Assembly: GCA_033439795.1 (NCBI GenBank)
Contig: JAUTDP010000007.1
Coordinates: 930,001-994,000 of the forward strand
Length of the DNA: 64,000 nucleotides
Origin: Sordaria brevicollis
Taxonomy: Eukaryota > Ascomycota > Sordariomycetes > Sordariales > Sordariaceae
Reading direction: 5' to 3'
The translations under genes were made by a program, and so were the position numbers. The notes beneath the pieces are model-generated. The model was not told the origin of the DNA. It made no database searches and worked only from the letters and a program-made list of their open reading frames with translations. How positions within the stretch are numbered: position 1 is the first letter of the stretch; every line of letters starts with the position of its first letter. This document shows, piece after piece, positions 25,163 to 36,800 of the stretch.

Positions 25163-27511
25163 TTACTTCTCCCTCCCCTTCTTACCCTCCTTCTTCTTCA
25201 ACTGCCTCACACACTCCCCCACGACACCCTCCATTAACCCAACCCTCACTCCTTTATCCTTTAACCACTTTTCCAGTTTCTCCTCCCTTTGCCGCTTCTC
25301 CTGCTTTTGTCTCTCCTTCTCCACCTTCTTCCGCTCTTTTTCTTCCTTCTTTTTGACCTTGGCCGCTTCTTTTGCCACTTGGAGTTGAAGTTCCTTCTCG
25401 AGACGATGTTGCGTCATGCGGAGGAAGCTGGTTTTTGTTGGGGCACGGTTGGATGTGGTGATGCGTCCGCCACCTGTTAGGAACCAGGGGAGGATTGGGA
25501 GGACATCGTCTTTAGGGGGAGGGGTTGGAGGGAGGGGAGGGTTGGGTAACTTCTTTGAAGATGATGTGGGTATGGACTTGGCTTTCTTCTTGCCTTGAGG
25601 TTTTGGATGAGTGCGCGGAGTGCGCGGAGTGATTGGAGTGTTTTCAGCTTGGTTGTTGTGATCACCAGGTGGGGTGGGAGGTGCAGGTGGTGGAGGTACA
25701 TATGGTGGAGGTTGAGGTGGCTGTGGAGGGGTGGGAGGTGGGCTTGGAGGTGGTTCCGGCGCTGGATCATTGTCTTCTGGGGGTTCGGGTAGAGGGCTTA
25801 ACTGCCGGGAAGAAGAAGTTCCTGGAAGGATGGTGGGTTCGTGACTGTTATCTTCTTCTGGCTGGCCGTCATAATTCTCATGGCGGTTGGGAGAAGCTGG
25901 TGAGGCAGTTGGTGATGCGGGTCTGGACGGCGTCGGGAGTTGCAGAGTCTCTCCGGTTGGGTTTTCCCGACTCGTAGCATTTTGGGCTTCAGTATTTCTA
26001 TTCTGAGTGTCTGGTGATGGGTTAGTTCCAGTCATAGCGTTTTCCTCCTCAGTGTCTGTGATGTCAGTGTCTTGGGTCTGAGTTTCCAGTTCTTTGACTT
26101 CGTTATCCTGACTCTCCTCGGTTTCAGACTGCTTGCCCTCGGCGTCTCTCTCTTCAACCCTCTCTTCTTCAACCCTCTCTTCTTCAACCCTCTCTTCTTC
26201 AACCCTCTCTTCTTCAACCCTCTCTTCTTCAACCCTCTCTTCTTCAACCCTCTCTTCTTCAACCCTCTCTTCTTCAACCCTCTCTTCTTCAACCCCCTTC
26301 TCCCCATTCGTCAGATTTTTAGACTCCTCGCCTCCAACCATCCCATCCATGGTCTCTTGGTCTGTAGGTCCGTCTTTTGCACTCCCCTGAGATATGCCTC
26401 CTCCTTCGGTGTCTTGAGATCCAGTCTCTTGGACTGTCGAATCACCAGCCAAAGAAACAGCGGCGGCAGCATCTTCGCCACTTATCTCCTCCGGTCCGGC
26501 CATCTCGATATCACCATCTTTGAATTCTATTTCCTCAGGCTTTAAGGGCGTTACAACTTCAACGTCCATATGCTCCGAGTCTATAGGACCGGTATTCTGT
26601 ACCTTGTCATCTTGCTCCTCGGTCTCGTCAGACTCAGCGTCTTCCTTGCCAGTGTCTTTCGGTTCCAAGTCCTCAGGTTCCAAGTCTGTATCTGTATCGC
26701 CTTCCTGGGCACCTTCAGCTTTGGTATCGTCGTCAAGCTGTACAGTATGGGGTTTTCCATCTTCAGATTTTGTGTCTCCTTCTTCAGGCTTCATAAGTTG
26801 AGCATCAAAATCCCCATGCTCTGGATTGGTGGTATCCGGAGTTCCATCATCGTCTTGGTTTCTGGTCTCGTCGGGCTCCGTTTTACCTTCTTTTTCGGTA
26901 TCACCTTCTCCAGTGGCAGCTTTGAGTTCCTGGTCTCCGGGCTGGGCACTTGTATCGTCATCGTTCGGATTATCAGACCTGGTGTTCTCGAGCTGTAGGC
27001 GATCGCTGTCTATATCTCCCGGTTTTGCATCATCGGTCTTTGTAGGCTCGGGCTCGACCTCCTCGTGTTTCGAGTCAGCGGGTTTGGTATCTTGAGACCT
27101 GTTATCATTAAGGTTGTTATCGTTGGGCTTGGTTTCTTGAGCTTCGGCTTTTTCGGGCTCGTCATTCTCTCGTTTGATATTTTCGGACTCGAGATCTTTC
27201 GGTTCGGCCTCGCTATCTTCCTTCTTGGTGTCACCCAGTTCCTTGTTCACATCATTCTCCCTTTTGTTGGTATCCTCCTTCTTGCTACCTTCCGGGCATT
27301 TGCTTGTGTCATCGGTATCTTGATCATGATCATCATCATTGGGAACTCCAGATTTGTCATGGTCATCTTGAATATTCGAAGCCGCGTTGTCAGATGGTGC
27401 TGCGGGAGTGTCTCCTCCTACTGGGCCTACCGTAGTATTATCGACATCGCTCATGTTATCGGCCGAAGATGTCGCCCTTGCGTTGGGATCATCTTGCTTT
27501 TCAATGGCCAT
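25163..27511 (-). CDS. Acidic, repeat-rich hypothetical protein with EERVE tandem repeat
   Basis: Single-exon frame of 782 residues from the first ATG at 27511 (AGAATGGCC context); the open frame extends to 27538 only with a GTG. I do not recognise the family. Residues 1 to about 390 are dominated by Asp, Glu, Lys, Thr and Asn with loosely repeated ED(T/N) blocks. At about 405-455 nine perfect copies of EERVE follow a GVE. A Pro-rich region comes next (about 570-640, PPSPPPTPPQPPQPPP type), then a Lys/Glu coiled-coil with KKKEEKERKKVEKERQKQEK, and a basic C-terminus. The only non-disordered candidates are the segment VLPILPWFLTGGG and the C-terminal helix. Codon usage is like its neighbours and no stop interrupts 2.3 kb, so I regard it as real. 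It could act as a scaffold or chromatin-associated protein, but that is only a guess from composition. Confidence 0.75.
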   Translation of the reverse strand: MAIEKQDDPNARATSSADNMSDVDNTTVGPVGGDTPAAPSDNAASNIQDDHDKSGVPNDDDHDQDTDDTSKCPEGSKKEDTNKRENDVNKELGDTKKEDSEAEPKDLESENIKRENDEPEKAEAQETKPNDNNLNDNRSQDTKPADSKHEEVEPEPTKTDDAKPGDIDSDRLQLENTRSDNPNDDDTSAQPGDQELKAATGEGDTEKEGKTEPDETRNQDDDGTPDTTNPEHGDFDAQLMKPEEGDTKSEDGKPHTVQLDDDTKAEGAQEGDTDTDLEPEDLEPKDTGKEDAESDETEEQDDKVQNTGPIDSEHMDVEVVTPLKPEEIEFKDGDIEMAGPEEISGEDAAAAVSLAGDSTVQETGSQDTEGGGISQGSAKDGPTDQETMDGMVGGEESKNLTNGEKGVEEERVEEERVEEERVEEERVEEERVEEERVEEERVEEERVEEERVEERDAEGKQSETEESQDNEVKELETQTQDTDITDTEEENAMTGTNPSPDTQNRNTEAQNATSRENPTGETLQLPTPSRPASPTASPASPNRHENYDGQPEEDNSHEPTILPGTSSSRQLSPLPEPPEDNDPAPEPPPSPPPTPPQPPQPPPYVPPPPAPPTPPGDHNNQAENTPITPRTPRTHPKPQGKKKAKSIPTSSSKKLPNPPLPPTPPPKDDVLPILPWFLTGGGRITTSNRAPTKTSFLRMTQHRLEKELQLQVAKEAAKVKKKEEKERKKVEKERQKQEKRQREEKLEKWLKDKGVRVGLMEGVVGECVRQLKKKEGKKGREK
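26149..26296 (-). repeat. Perfect 15-bp minisatellite inside the acidic repeat protein gene
   Basis: The unit AACCCTCTCTTCTTC (plus strand) repeats nine times without a single difference, plus a tenth variant with AACCCCC. It codes for (EERVE)n on the minus strand and, being a multiple of three, keeps every frame open in register, which explains the odd overlapping open frames on both strands here. Confidence 0.95.
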
Positions 27512-27989
27512 TCTGCCTTGTTCTGGGAAAAGGGTCACAAATGTGAATTGAAGATGCTGCTGATACCCTTTATCGTAAAGTCTTTGTGTAGTTCGAGGCG
27601 AGTAACTTTGATCGAGCTACTATTTAAAGAGCGAGGCACCAAGTACAGTCGCACCTGGGTGTGCCAACGAAGGTAACAACTTGGAAAAGTGTTTCATTTG
27701 CCTGTTCTTCGGCAATGTTTGCTGTATAATGTGTGAAACTTCAACAAGATGATCCCTTTGTACCAGTCCGGTATTATCTGCCACATAGCCAGCGCCGTAT
27801 GGCAGTTCTCTATACGAAACGGGGTTATACATCTCCCTCAGGACCTTCGCCGTGATCCGTGCCGTATTCTTTATACCAACCAACCGCCGTATTGTTTGTA
27901 TCATGCATCGTCACTTGTCGTTACCATGAATCATCCATCATGCCGTCCCAAAATGAACCCTATACGTCTTTAAAGAAAAAGGTGCCCCA
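27512..27989. other. Intergenic, 478 bp between two minus-strand genes
   Basis: Promoter of the acidic repeat protein and 3' flank of the next gene. Nothing else is recognised. Confidence 0.5.
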
Positions 27990-28934
27990 TTAGTGTACCC
28001 CAGCAACCGAAACACGCTGTCCAGCAGTCATGTCCGTCAAGCTGAGCCGACATGAATGCCGCCGAGAAGTCATCATCCTCCGCTTCGCTGCCCTGCACCT
28101 CGAGACAAAGCTTCTTACGATCGCCTGGTGAATCGGCTGCTTCATGACATCGCTCGGCCCATACGTCGGGATCATGGATGCGTCTGCAATAACAGACCAC
28201 TCGTCGGATATCCCTGCCGAGTCGGTCACCACAATATCTACCACACTTCTCCTCACGCCGGGTGGGTGCTGGTAGGCAAAGGGCATGCGCATCGTTGACA
28301 TGTTGGCGTCGAAGTCAATCGGCCTGCTATCTCGTCTCCGGTCGTTCCACGAAACCATTTCTGTGTCATCGAATTCCTCCACGGTCGTAAAGGCAATGTC
28401 GACCAGGTCGAAACCCGGCGAGAGAGGCGTCGGCGCCAGGCTGTCGCTGGCGTCTTCGTCTGATGGGACTATCAGGATGTTGCTCGGTACCGTGATGATC
28501 TTTGTAGACGCGGACGGAGTGTACCCGTCCTCATTGTCGTGCCGGCTTCGCTTGCGAGACCTCAGTGTTCGTGAGCTGACCCTCATGGTAGCACGGATGG
28601 GTGTTGGCGGTGCCTCGCCCGGCCTTCCCAGTGATCGCTCAACCGCCACACATCCATTAGACGCCTTGGGGGTTGCTGCTGCTGGAGTTGACAGACGGTT
28701 GGCCACGTAATAACCAAGCTCGGGAGCCAGTCCTGCGTCGGATAGCCGGGTCCTGAAAGAACAGGGGTCGTGTCTTTTGGCGAGGGCCACGATGGGAGTG
28801 GTCGGAGTCGATGGCTCCACCACCGCCCTTCTCTTGTCTTCTTTCTTGCTTCTGATCCTTTTTCGAGACATGAGACGCCTGAGCTTGCTGTTAATGCTGT
28901 CGGGGTCTTGGGAGGGGCTGAAGGAGAGTGCCAT
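27990..28934 (-). CDS. Hypothetical basic, Ser/Thr/Pro-rich protein
   Basis: Frame of 314 residues from ATG 28934, chosen because CAACCATGGC is an excellent fungal start context; the frame is open upstream to an ATG at 29069. I do not recognise it. The N-terminus is basic (SKLRRLMSRKRIRSKKEDKR). The middle has TPTTP- and PTPIRAT-type phosphorylation-like sites and a basic SRTLRSRKRSR patch. An acidic hydrophobic segment follows (about residues 180-215, with DLVDIAFTTVEEFDDTEMV), then VVDIVVTDSAGISDEWSVIADAS, which looks the most structured and conserved-like. The last 45 residues are Arg/Ser-rich and could be a wrong frame: a donor-like GTAAGA lies close by (about 28100) and the neighbouring frame, to 27970, is acidic, so a missed short 3' intron is possible. 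Confidence 0.6.
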   Translation of the reverse strand: MALSFSPSQDPDSINSKLRRLMSRKRIRSKKEDKRRAVVEPSTPTTPIVALAKRHDPCSFRTRLSDAGLAPELGYYVANRLSTPAAATPKASNGCVAVERSLGRPGEAPPTPIRATMRVSSRTLRSRKRSRHDNEDGYTPSASTKIITVPSNILIVPSDEDASDSLAPTPLSPGFDLVDIAFTTVEEFDDTEMVSWNDRRRDSRPIDFDANMSTMRMPFAYQHPPGVRRSVVDIVVTDSAGISDEWSVIADASMIPTYGPSDVMKQPIHQAIVRSFVSRCRAAKRRMMTSRRHSCRLSLTDMTAGQRVSVAGVH

Positions 28935-31522
28935 GGTTGCTGAAGGCGGCTGAATGTGATGCCAGAGAAAGCTGATGATTTCGTGAATTCGTTCTGCGGA
29001 AGAGATGGTTCTGGTAGGTTGACGTGACGGTCTGTTCTGCCTTTGGTTGCAAGAAGGGGTATATTGCATTACTCAAAGAAGGCTTTCGAAGGCGTTGATG
29101 ACGTGGTGAAAGGTGCCGGCACCTCTTACTTTGAAGCTGTTGTTGGCTCGGTGTTTGCTGGACTGGTGGTTGACTGTCTGGTTTGAAAGAAGGACCGTGG
29201 AAGAAATGAAATCGTGAAGGAAGGTGGGGAACCTCTTTATGTTGGTATTTGAATCAGATGAAAAGTCAGGTTGTTTCCACTTGGGTCTGCGTATCGTATC
29301 CAGATTCCTGGCGGCACTGCGTGGCTCAGCAAGCACAGCTGAGGACACCTAGAGGTAGGTAGCGTCGGTACTTAGTCCAAAGCACGTCTCCAGTTGCCTT
29401 GTGCTGCAGAGAGAGAGAATTGTGCCGTACTAAGAGCTGGAAGTTCCACTTCGGTGACCAACGCCCAGTGTGCGACCAGCGCTCCTTCTGTGCGAATGTT
29501 CCTTCCTTCAGGCTGAGAGTTTCTGGTGGGTGAAGTGATGCGAGAGTGAATGGCAGCTTCCGAATGAAGCAGTGACCACAGGTGAAAAGTGCAAGTGCAA
29601 CTGAGAGTGTCGAACTATGTTGCCCTTTAGACTTTTAAGCCGGATGTCGTCATGGAACGTCAGACGAAACGTTCCACTGGTGGCAGCTGTCTCTCTCAGC
29701 AATTGAAGCGGTAGGCTGGGTGAGACGGAAGACGGAAGTCGTCCAGTGGAAGGAGGGCGGAGGGCGGAGGGCAGAGGGAGAAGGAAGCGGAAGGTGAAGG
29801 TGAAGCTGCACAGAAGCTTTCCAGACTGGACATGAAGCCTATCCCATGCTGCTTGCTTTCGTGCTTACACGCGTCTCTCTTTAAATAACTGGGCAACATG
29901 GGCACTTTGTAGTCCACTCATGCACTTCGTGTAAAGTGCACCCCACATAGGAACATCTGGACCAGTATCCGACGCCTTCTTTAGCCGGGCACTGACTAAC
30001 TTTTTGACATGCCGGGAAGCTGGTTCACCTGATGGATGAGGGTGTTGAGTGTTGAGCAGGGCATCGGAGTAAAGGACAAAAGTGGAATGACACGAACCGT
30101 GGTGGTGAGCTTGGTGCCCGACATCCAACCAAAGTGACCACTCGGTTCAGTTTATGGTCGTGACGGTGTGAGATGGGTTGTCGGAAGCACTCGCTCTCAA
30201 CAACTGAACGAGGCGGGCCAAACAAAAGGCGGCAAAGGCGCTCAGGAAGTTTGCAAGAAAAAAAAAAGATAAGCTGAGATGTAGGTAATCACACGTTCTT
30301 CGCCTTGACCTTCTGGGTGGATAGAGATTCCACAAAGTCTGGAAGCTCACCCGGGCCGGGCACTTTCGCTCCTTCGCGTCACCGCCTTGCTGTCGTTGGC
30401 CCCCGCAGCCCCCCCAAGGCTGGGCAACACTGTAGCGAATCCAAGACGGCCACATGTATCTGGACCCAAATGCTAGCTTGCAAACCAGCACTACCGTAGT
30501 TAGCAAACCTGCGTTGCGCCTTGACCTGCGCATGTTCATCATGTGGCTAATCGTGATCGTTGCAACACTGACTGACCCTTTGGTAAAGTCTTCGCTGCTC
30601 CGTCCTTTCCCGGGCAAGCCAAGCGATAACCGGAGCAACAACACAGAGGTCGGGACCGAATAGTGGGGTTAAGTCACCCGGAAATCGGTACGTCCCGAGA
30701 CCCATATCAGGACCCACTCCGGTAGATCAGCCCCGCTATGCCCCCACATACGACGGGGACACGGGAACACAATCCCGGTTATCGATACCTCTTCCGTCCA
30801 TCAGGAGTCGGGTCACGATACCTGAAACAGCCTTGAGACATCCCAAGCATAAAAGACAAGCACACTGCAGTGAGTTGGCAGAGACAGCACAATAGAGAGA
30901 TCTCGACATCGACGATGAGGCTTTTTTTTTATTTCATTATTGACATCATCATTGTTCAAGTCTTGCCTAACAACACAACACCAACATATCATGATATCAC
31001 CACCAACAAAAACAGTAGAGCAGTTCCAAAATCGGGGTGAAGATAAGACACCGCTCTCGAGAAAAATACGCTTCCAAAAAGTTCCAACAATAAGGTGAAA
31101 AGAGCCTGTTCATACCAGGCCGTTCTTTCAAAATAGTTGCAGTTGTGAGTGTCAGAGAGAGAAAGAGAGAGAGACAAGAAGACAAAACAAACCCCCCAAC
31201 AAAAATCAAATAGCCCCAAAGCGCCAAGTGGGTTGCCTGGTTTTGTGAACATCAAGCCGCCGTTGAAGTTCCCCCCCCAAAAAAAGATAACCCTTCCCAT
31301 TTCCGTTTCCATTTTCCATTACTCCCCCCCAAAGGGTTGACATGTCCTCATTTTCATCCTTCCGTCTTCCAGAGCTCGGGGTCCGTTGGTGTTGTTCATG
31401 AACCATCAAAAAAAGTCGTCGTTCCTCCCTTGGCCGTCAATGCCCCGGTGGTGCGGTATAGACATGTGTAGGCAGGTAGGTATCAAACCACACACACTCC
31501 TTTCCCACAGCCTTTTCATTGT
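28935..31522. other. Long intergenic region with purine-rich repeats
   Basis: About 2.6 kb with no supported gene. The best frames (29073-29348 and 30147-30644, minus) have no domain and poor composition. At about 29731-29810 the plus strand is a run of GGAGGGC/GGAAG purine repeats with G-quadruplex-like spacing. AGGTAGGTAG occurs at 29352. At 31149-31180 there is a GA-rich run. No tRNA or 5S rRNA gene is seen. Confidence 0.45.
29745..29812 (+). repeat. Purine-rich GGAGGGC / GGAAG repeat tract
   Basis: Three to four imperfect copies of a 7-bp GGAGGGC unit are followed by GGAGAAGGAAGCGGAAGG-type sequence and GGTGAA doublets. The G-run spacing would permit a G-quadruplex on this strand; that is an inference from base order only. 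Confidence 0.6.
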
Positions 31523-31888
31523 TTAAAACGACCGCATCTGCATCTTCTCCTCCAGGCTGCAAAAGTACATGTCGTCCGTCGGCCTCGGCTCCAGCACGTT
31601 AGCTAGCTCCTTACGGCCTAGCACCTCCTCCTCATCTTCCTCCTCAGGCTCCGCAGGCACCAAGCGGATGCCGAACAAGGAGCTGACGCTGCTTCCGGCG
31701 CGGTTGAGCGTGCCCCGGCGGCTGCTGGCCGTAGAGCTGGTTGGGGATACGAGCCTTTCCACTTCGCCGTCTGAGCTGCTAGCCCGAGACGATGTTGATG
31801 ATGAACGGGAGCGCCGGCTGCGGAGTGAGGTCCGGAGACCGGAAGGGGTGAAGCGGGCGGCGATCGAGTGGAAGCGTGAGTTGTGCAT
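31523..31888 (-). CDS. Small Ser/Arg-rich hypothetical protein (121 residues)
   Basis: Intact frame from ATG 31888 to the stop at 31523-31525. The N-terminal 60 residues are Ser/Arg-rich (SLRSRRSRSSSTSSRASSS), then a short hydrophobic motif SSLFGIRLVPAEP, an acidic run EEEDEEE, and a C-terminus with ELANVLEPRPTDDMYFCSLE and EKMQMRSF. The order of composition (basic, hydrophobic, acidic, ordered tail) and the terminal non-repetitive motif argue for a real small protein of unknown function. No family assigned. The gene stands alone, with long flanking intergenic DNA. Confidence 0.62.
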   Translation of the reverse strand: MHNSRFHSIAARFTPSGLRTSLRSRRSRSSSTSSRASSSDGEVERLVSPTSSTASSRRGTLNRAGSSVSSLFGIRLVPAEPEEEDEEEVLGRKELANVLEPRPTDDMYFCSLEEKMQMRSF

Positions 31889-33831
31889 TTTGAACGGTGG
31901 TTGGCTGTGATTTCCCGATGGGCTTCTTTTTTGAGAACTGTTGTGGTCGTCGATGTGAAAGAGTGTAGAGCAACTCCGGTAGAAGGTAGTGAGTGTGTTG
32001 GCAGCGTCTGCTACTGTTAACAGCTATGTGTAGAGCGAGTGGTAGATGTAATGACCCGAGCTGTTAAACGACTGAAGTGGTATGTTGGACTGAGCCGTGG
32101 ATGTGGAGGTGAACCAAAAAAGAGAGTAAGGTGACAGAGACAAGAGACGAAGACAAGAAGCCGGCTTCTGGGTTCGTCTGGTTTTCAGTCAATGTACCGG
32201 AGATGGGAAGGTTGAGGACTTGACGGCGAGCTCGAGCTGACGAGATAAAAGGACAAAAGCAAGGCTCGAATCTCAAAGGCGTGAGTGTTCCCTTTTAAGT
32301 AAACTGTAGTCAGCATTGGTTACAGCCGTATTGATGGCAAGTGCAAGGGGTTCCTTGACTCGCATCCGTCTTCGATTCCGTCTGGAGCCGAGAGGGAGAA
32401 ATCGGTCCCAGGGGTTCCCCGTTCGCTCAGTTCTCCAATACATGCAGTTGCTTCCCTTGCTAAAACGATGCACAGAGGGGGAAGGGATGGAGGGCGAAAA
32501 GGGAGAAGGTGTCCGGCCAGGAACGACAAGGCAAATGGAAACCACTGCTACCTTCTGCCTTGTGATCAGCATGTATCGCAACCCGGGAGAACTCGCTCAC
32601 GACAAGGGGCAGGTATATGGAAAAAAAAGTTGAATCGGTCATGCATTCCATGAAACAGGACTAACGGCCCCGGGAAGAACAAGGTGGTTTGTGATGTGAT
32701 GCAGGGAGAAAACCAACCGTCAATGACTCCGGCCAACAGATCAAACCTGGAACTCTATTCACCGAGGGCAAAAGAAAACCAACCAACCTAAGTCATGGCA
32801 CCAACATCGGATCTCTCTTGTACTACAAATCGTGATATCATCGGATAGAAGTGCTCGTATAGAAACTCGGGGAAATGTGCAGGTACGGGGCGCGACGACG
32901 AGGAATTGAGGAGGGCGGGGATAACCTCAAAAAGATGCCATCATGCTGCATGCATGACATGGAGAAGAGGTCTGGTCCAGACCACCAATGCATCCCAAGT
33001 GGTGAAACAACTTCCGAACATTCGCTATTTTTTCTGCTTTGCCCTGGTTAAGCGGGCCCTTTTTGAAACCAGCACGACGGGGCTGGATGGGAGATGGTGC
33101 CGTGATTCATATCGCCAAGGGACGGACTTGCACGAAGTCACTAACAGATTGGTGAGTATGATACGTAGAAGTCTGTTAGTGCTCCCCACACATCAAGTGG
33201 GGGAGGGCGCACGTTCGAAAGCGGTTTCAGGGGTAGTATTGGAGCCATGTGTTTCACAAGGAACATCACGAACCTCGTCATCCTCGCCTCTTATCAATGC
33301 TACAGTCCCATCTATGGCCCCTTGCCCCTATGTGCTCACTAAAAAAGATACCCACTGCCGGACATGTTTCCGGCTTCCGAAGGCATAAACCAAGCCACCT
33401 CCTCGCGGGCGTGCAGTCATATCATTTACATAACATCACACTAGAAAGAGATCCTTGGGGATCATTTCTTCTACATCTTGGGGATAAATGTTTCTTCTAA
33501 TGTTGGCGACTCTATAATTCATGATTCCCGTATCTTCTATGCGGCATATTCCTCAACGTCCCTCTTTTGCTTGTGTCGTGCAAAGCGGACGACGAAAAAA
33601 AATGGAGAAAGAGTATGAAGTCGCCAACGACAAAAGAGACGTACCTAGCCGAAATAACAGCATGATATCAAGATAAAGATAGAAAAAAAAACAGTCACGT
33701 AACGCCTCTGCTTGCACAAGAAAGAAGCAACCGTAGCTGTATGCACAAATGAGAAAACACAAAAAAAAAGTAAACCTAGAAAACTTCTCTTTCCGCCGTA
33801 TCTCTTCATCATCTTCGACATCTACGTCATT
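31889..33831. other. Intergenic, promoter of the small protein and 3' flank of CCH1
   Basis: About 1.9 kb. Frames at 32316-32633 and 32906-33388 (plus) have no recognisable features. The A-rich stretch at 33580-33780 is presumably the CCH1 3' untranslated region. Nothing else is recognised. Confidence 0.45.
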
Positions 33832-36800
33832 TCAATAAGCCCCCGAGTACCCCCCACCAGAAGTTCTCGACGAACCTCCTCCCCAATCCGTATTATTCTG
33901 ACCTCGTCTCATCGTCGCGCTCCTCCTGATACTGGCCACCCATACGGAATCATCCAGCATCGAGCTGAGCTGCGCCGGACTAACCGAGCTTCCGCGCTTG
34001 CCATCGCCACCGGGGCTTCTTCCGCCGTTGTTATCATCCAACCCACCACTTCCACTGCCGCTCACTCCCAGGCTACTACCCATCGTCCCTGATCCGCCGC
34101 CCCAGCCACCAGGCGAAGGGGCGTTCCCTCCTCCTCCAATTCCGAGTGAATCGTGCACTTCGAAGCTGAAGGCGTGCGTGTTGCGATGTGACGCAGAGCC
34201 GGACGACTTGTTCGCGCGAGGCCCGGCAAGAGGGTGGCCGTATGAGGTGTCGAACGAAGAGAGATCCGCGCTCACCCCAGACCAGCTGCGGTGATGAGCA
34301 CGAGCATCGTCTGCCGACAAGAAGGACGCGGCACCCCCGGGACTGAGTGCGGTAGAACCAGAGCCGAACGGATTCGTAGGGGTGGATTCGAAGGGATTCG
34401 TGCTAGTAGCCGCACCGCTGCCGCTGCCGCTGGCCGTCGCGCGGTTTTTGCCATTGCTGTCCTTATTTTTCTGTTCATTGTCTGATTGCTGATCATTATC
34501 CACGTAGATTTCTGGCACGCCTAGTTGTGGGATTGCCGTGAGCCGCGCAGACCGCTTGAGCTCCATGTGACGCTGGAACTTGCGAGAGTAGTAAATCATG
34601 TCGAAGAAACCAAGAACGACGCGACGCTGTACTTCTTCATGAACTCGTTGCAGTCGTGCACGGCGACGAAGGAATTCCTCGAGACTGCAGAGAGAGAAAA
34701 GGGGTTAGCATGCTGAAGCTATTTAATGCTCGTCGGGCGATGAATTCATGTAGTACATACCGTAAACTCTTGCTATCGTTAATGATCTTGTAATGCGCCA
34801 GAATCATTAGAACAGCGGTAAAGGAAATGCCTTTCTCTGGATCAGCAGACACCATAACCTCCTCAAAGAAGATGTTGTACCGCCGTCTTCGCTCCCGCAC
34901 CTTGGCAACATCAATTTGCGATATCCGCTCGTTCAGCTTTTTGAGATCCAGGCTGGTTTGGAACTGCGTGGTGCTGATGATGGAGGCGTGTCTGATGCTT
35001 GACGTGTCCTCACCTCGAACATCTTCGAGGATCTGGCGTACCGAGTCACGGCTGTCGTAAATGCGCATTTCGAATACGCCGGAAAGCTCACCCAGGAGGC
35101 GCGGGAAAGCTTCCTTACTGATAAACCCAGTGCCTGAAGGGTCGACACTACGCCACGCCTCCTTGAAGCGCCGAATCTCATCTCGATCCACCACGGCAAG
35201 CCCGCTTGTCCGTTGGAACACGTACGAGAAGCTTTCGTAGATCAGTGAGACAAACAAGTTCACAAAGATGTACATGCTGATGATGTTCCATGCGATGAAA
35301 AGACCACGCGCCCACGCAGTGCTACCACAATCGCTGTCAGAGAACTCGACACCCTCAACACAAAGCGGCGGTTTGATCTTGGCAAAGTCTTCCATGACCG
35401 AATTCCAGCCCTCTCCGCAACTGAACCGGAATAGTAGGATCAGGGCATTGGGCACCGTGCGGAGGTTGATATTGTAGTCAGTTTCTTCTCCGAATCTGGT
35501 GAGACTGAATGTCTGCGTGAGTGCGATCGCAAACACCAGGAAGAAGACGAGCCATGTGGCCAACAGACTTCCGATAGTTGTAAGACTGGCGGCAGCTGTC
35601 TTGAACAGTTGGTCGAGCGCGTCATTTCGGGGGATGAGCATAAGGACAATCGCCACCAGAAAGAACTTATGTAACTGAATGTACGTGTCCAGCTTCGTGT
35701 TGGTCATAAACAGAATCGTTGTCGCGAATGCGCCCGTAACTGTGACTAGGGAGAACATGTCCCAGGAACTCTTGCGGAAGCGGCTCCAACCAAGCCCCAC
35801 AATCCGAATAACGATGTTGGCAATGTAAATGAGAGTGAAAAACAAAAACAAGGCATCTCTGGTGTTTGTCCACCACTCTGGCTCGGTGTAGAATTCGGAG
35901 AGAAGGAGGACAAGATGGAGGACCAGAACGGTGGTAATGGCCACATACCATTTCCCGCGCTTCTCGATGGCACGTTTATGACACCATATCTTCCACTTGT
36001 TTTTGCTCTCGTCGTATGAGCTCTTTGACGGCGATATTTGGCGAAGCAGCTTCCGGAGCTCTAGCCAGGATCTTTGCTCGGAAGTCAGGAAAGCAACGCC
36101 TGTCTGTTCGGTATAGTTTCTCATAAAGACGGAGATGAAGAGCGTCAACACAAAGACCGTCGCCAATAGGTTGAAGACGACCAGGAACAACGCATTTCCC
36201 TGGTTATTGTAGGGAGCCTCCGACTGTGGCTGCAAACCGCGATCGGTGATGGCCTGAAGAGCAAACGACACGTCAACCCAGCCTTCCTGGCTCACAATCT
36301 GGAAAAGAATGAACAAGGACGAGCCGAAATCGTCAAAGCTGAAGTATGGGTTTGATACCGCTCGCGGAGCAAGGACAGGCCAATCGTTGTTGTAAGGAGT
36401 GCTGTTCCATTCACCAAAGCAGTCATCCAGCTTCACGATCCCCTCGTCACTGTCATTGCATGAGAGCAATTTGCCGTGAAAGAGGTTGACTCCGTAGATA
36501 GCAAAGGGAATAAGAAGGGAGATGGAAACGAAAGCAGCGCTCAAGATCTTCCACCCGCCAACGATGAGGAGCGAGTGGAAAGTATCCCTTGCACTTTCGC
36601 TGATGTTGAGAAGACGGAGGGCCCTCAGTGCTTTGAAGGCACCCACAGCTCTAGACACGGCTCCGTTCCGAGTGAAGAGGGTGATGACATTGATCCAGAG
36701 AGTGATTAGCACGACGGCATCAATCACACCCCATGTGCTGCGGAAATACGCATTCGGTGTCCAAAGGAAGCCGTCTGCAATGACCTTGATGAGTGCCTCA

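Noticed and set aside
26072..26545. Plus-strand frame with repeated FNPLF units
   Set aside because: Antisense reading of the 15-bp minisatellite; the 3n repeat keeps all frames open.
30147..30644. 165-codon minus-strand frame
   Set aside because: No recognisable family, no good start context, and lies in a region with several equally good frames.
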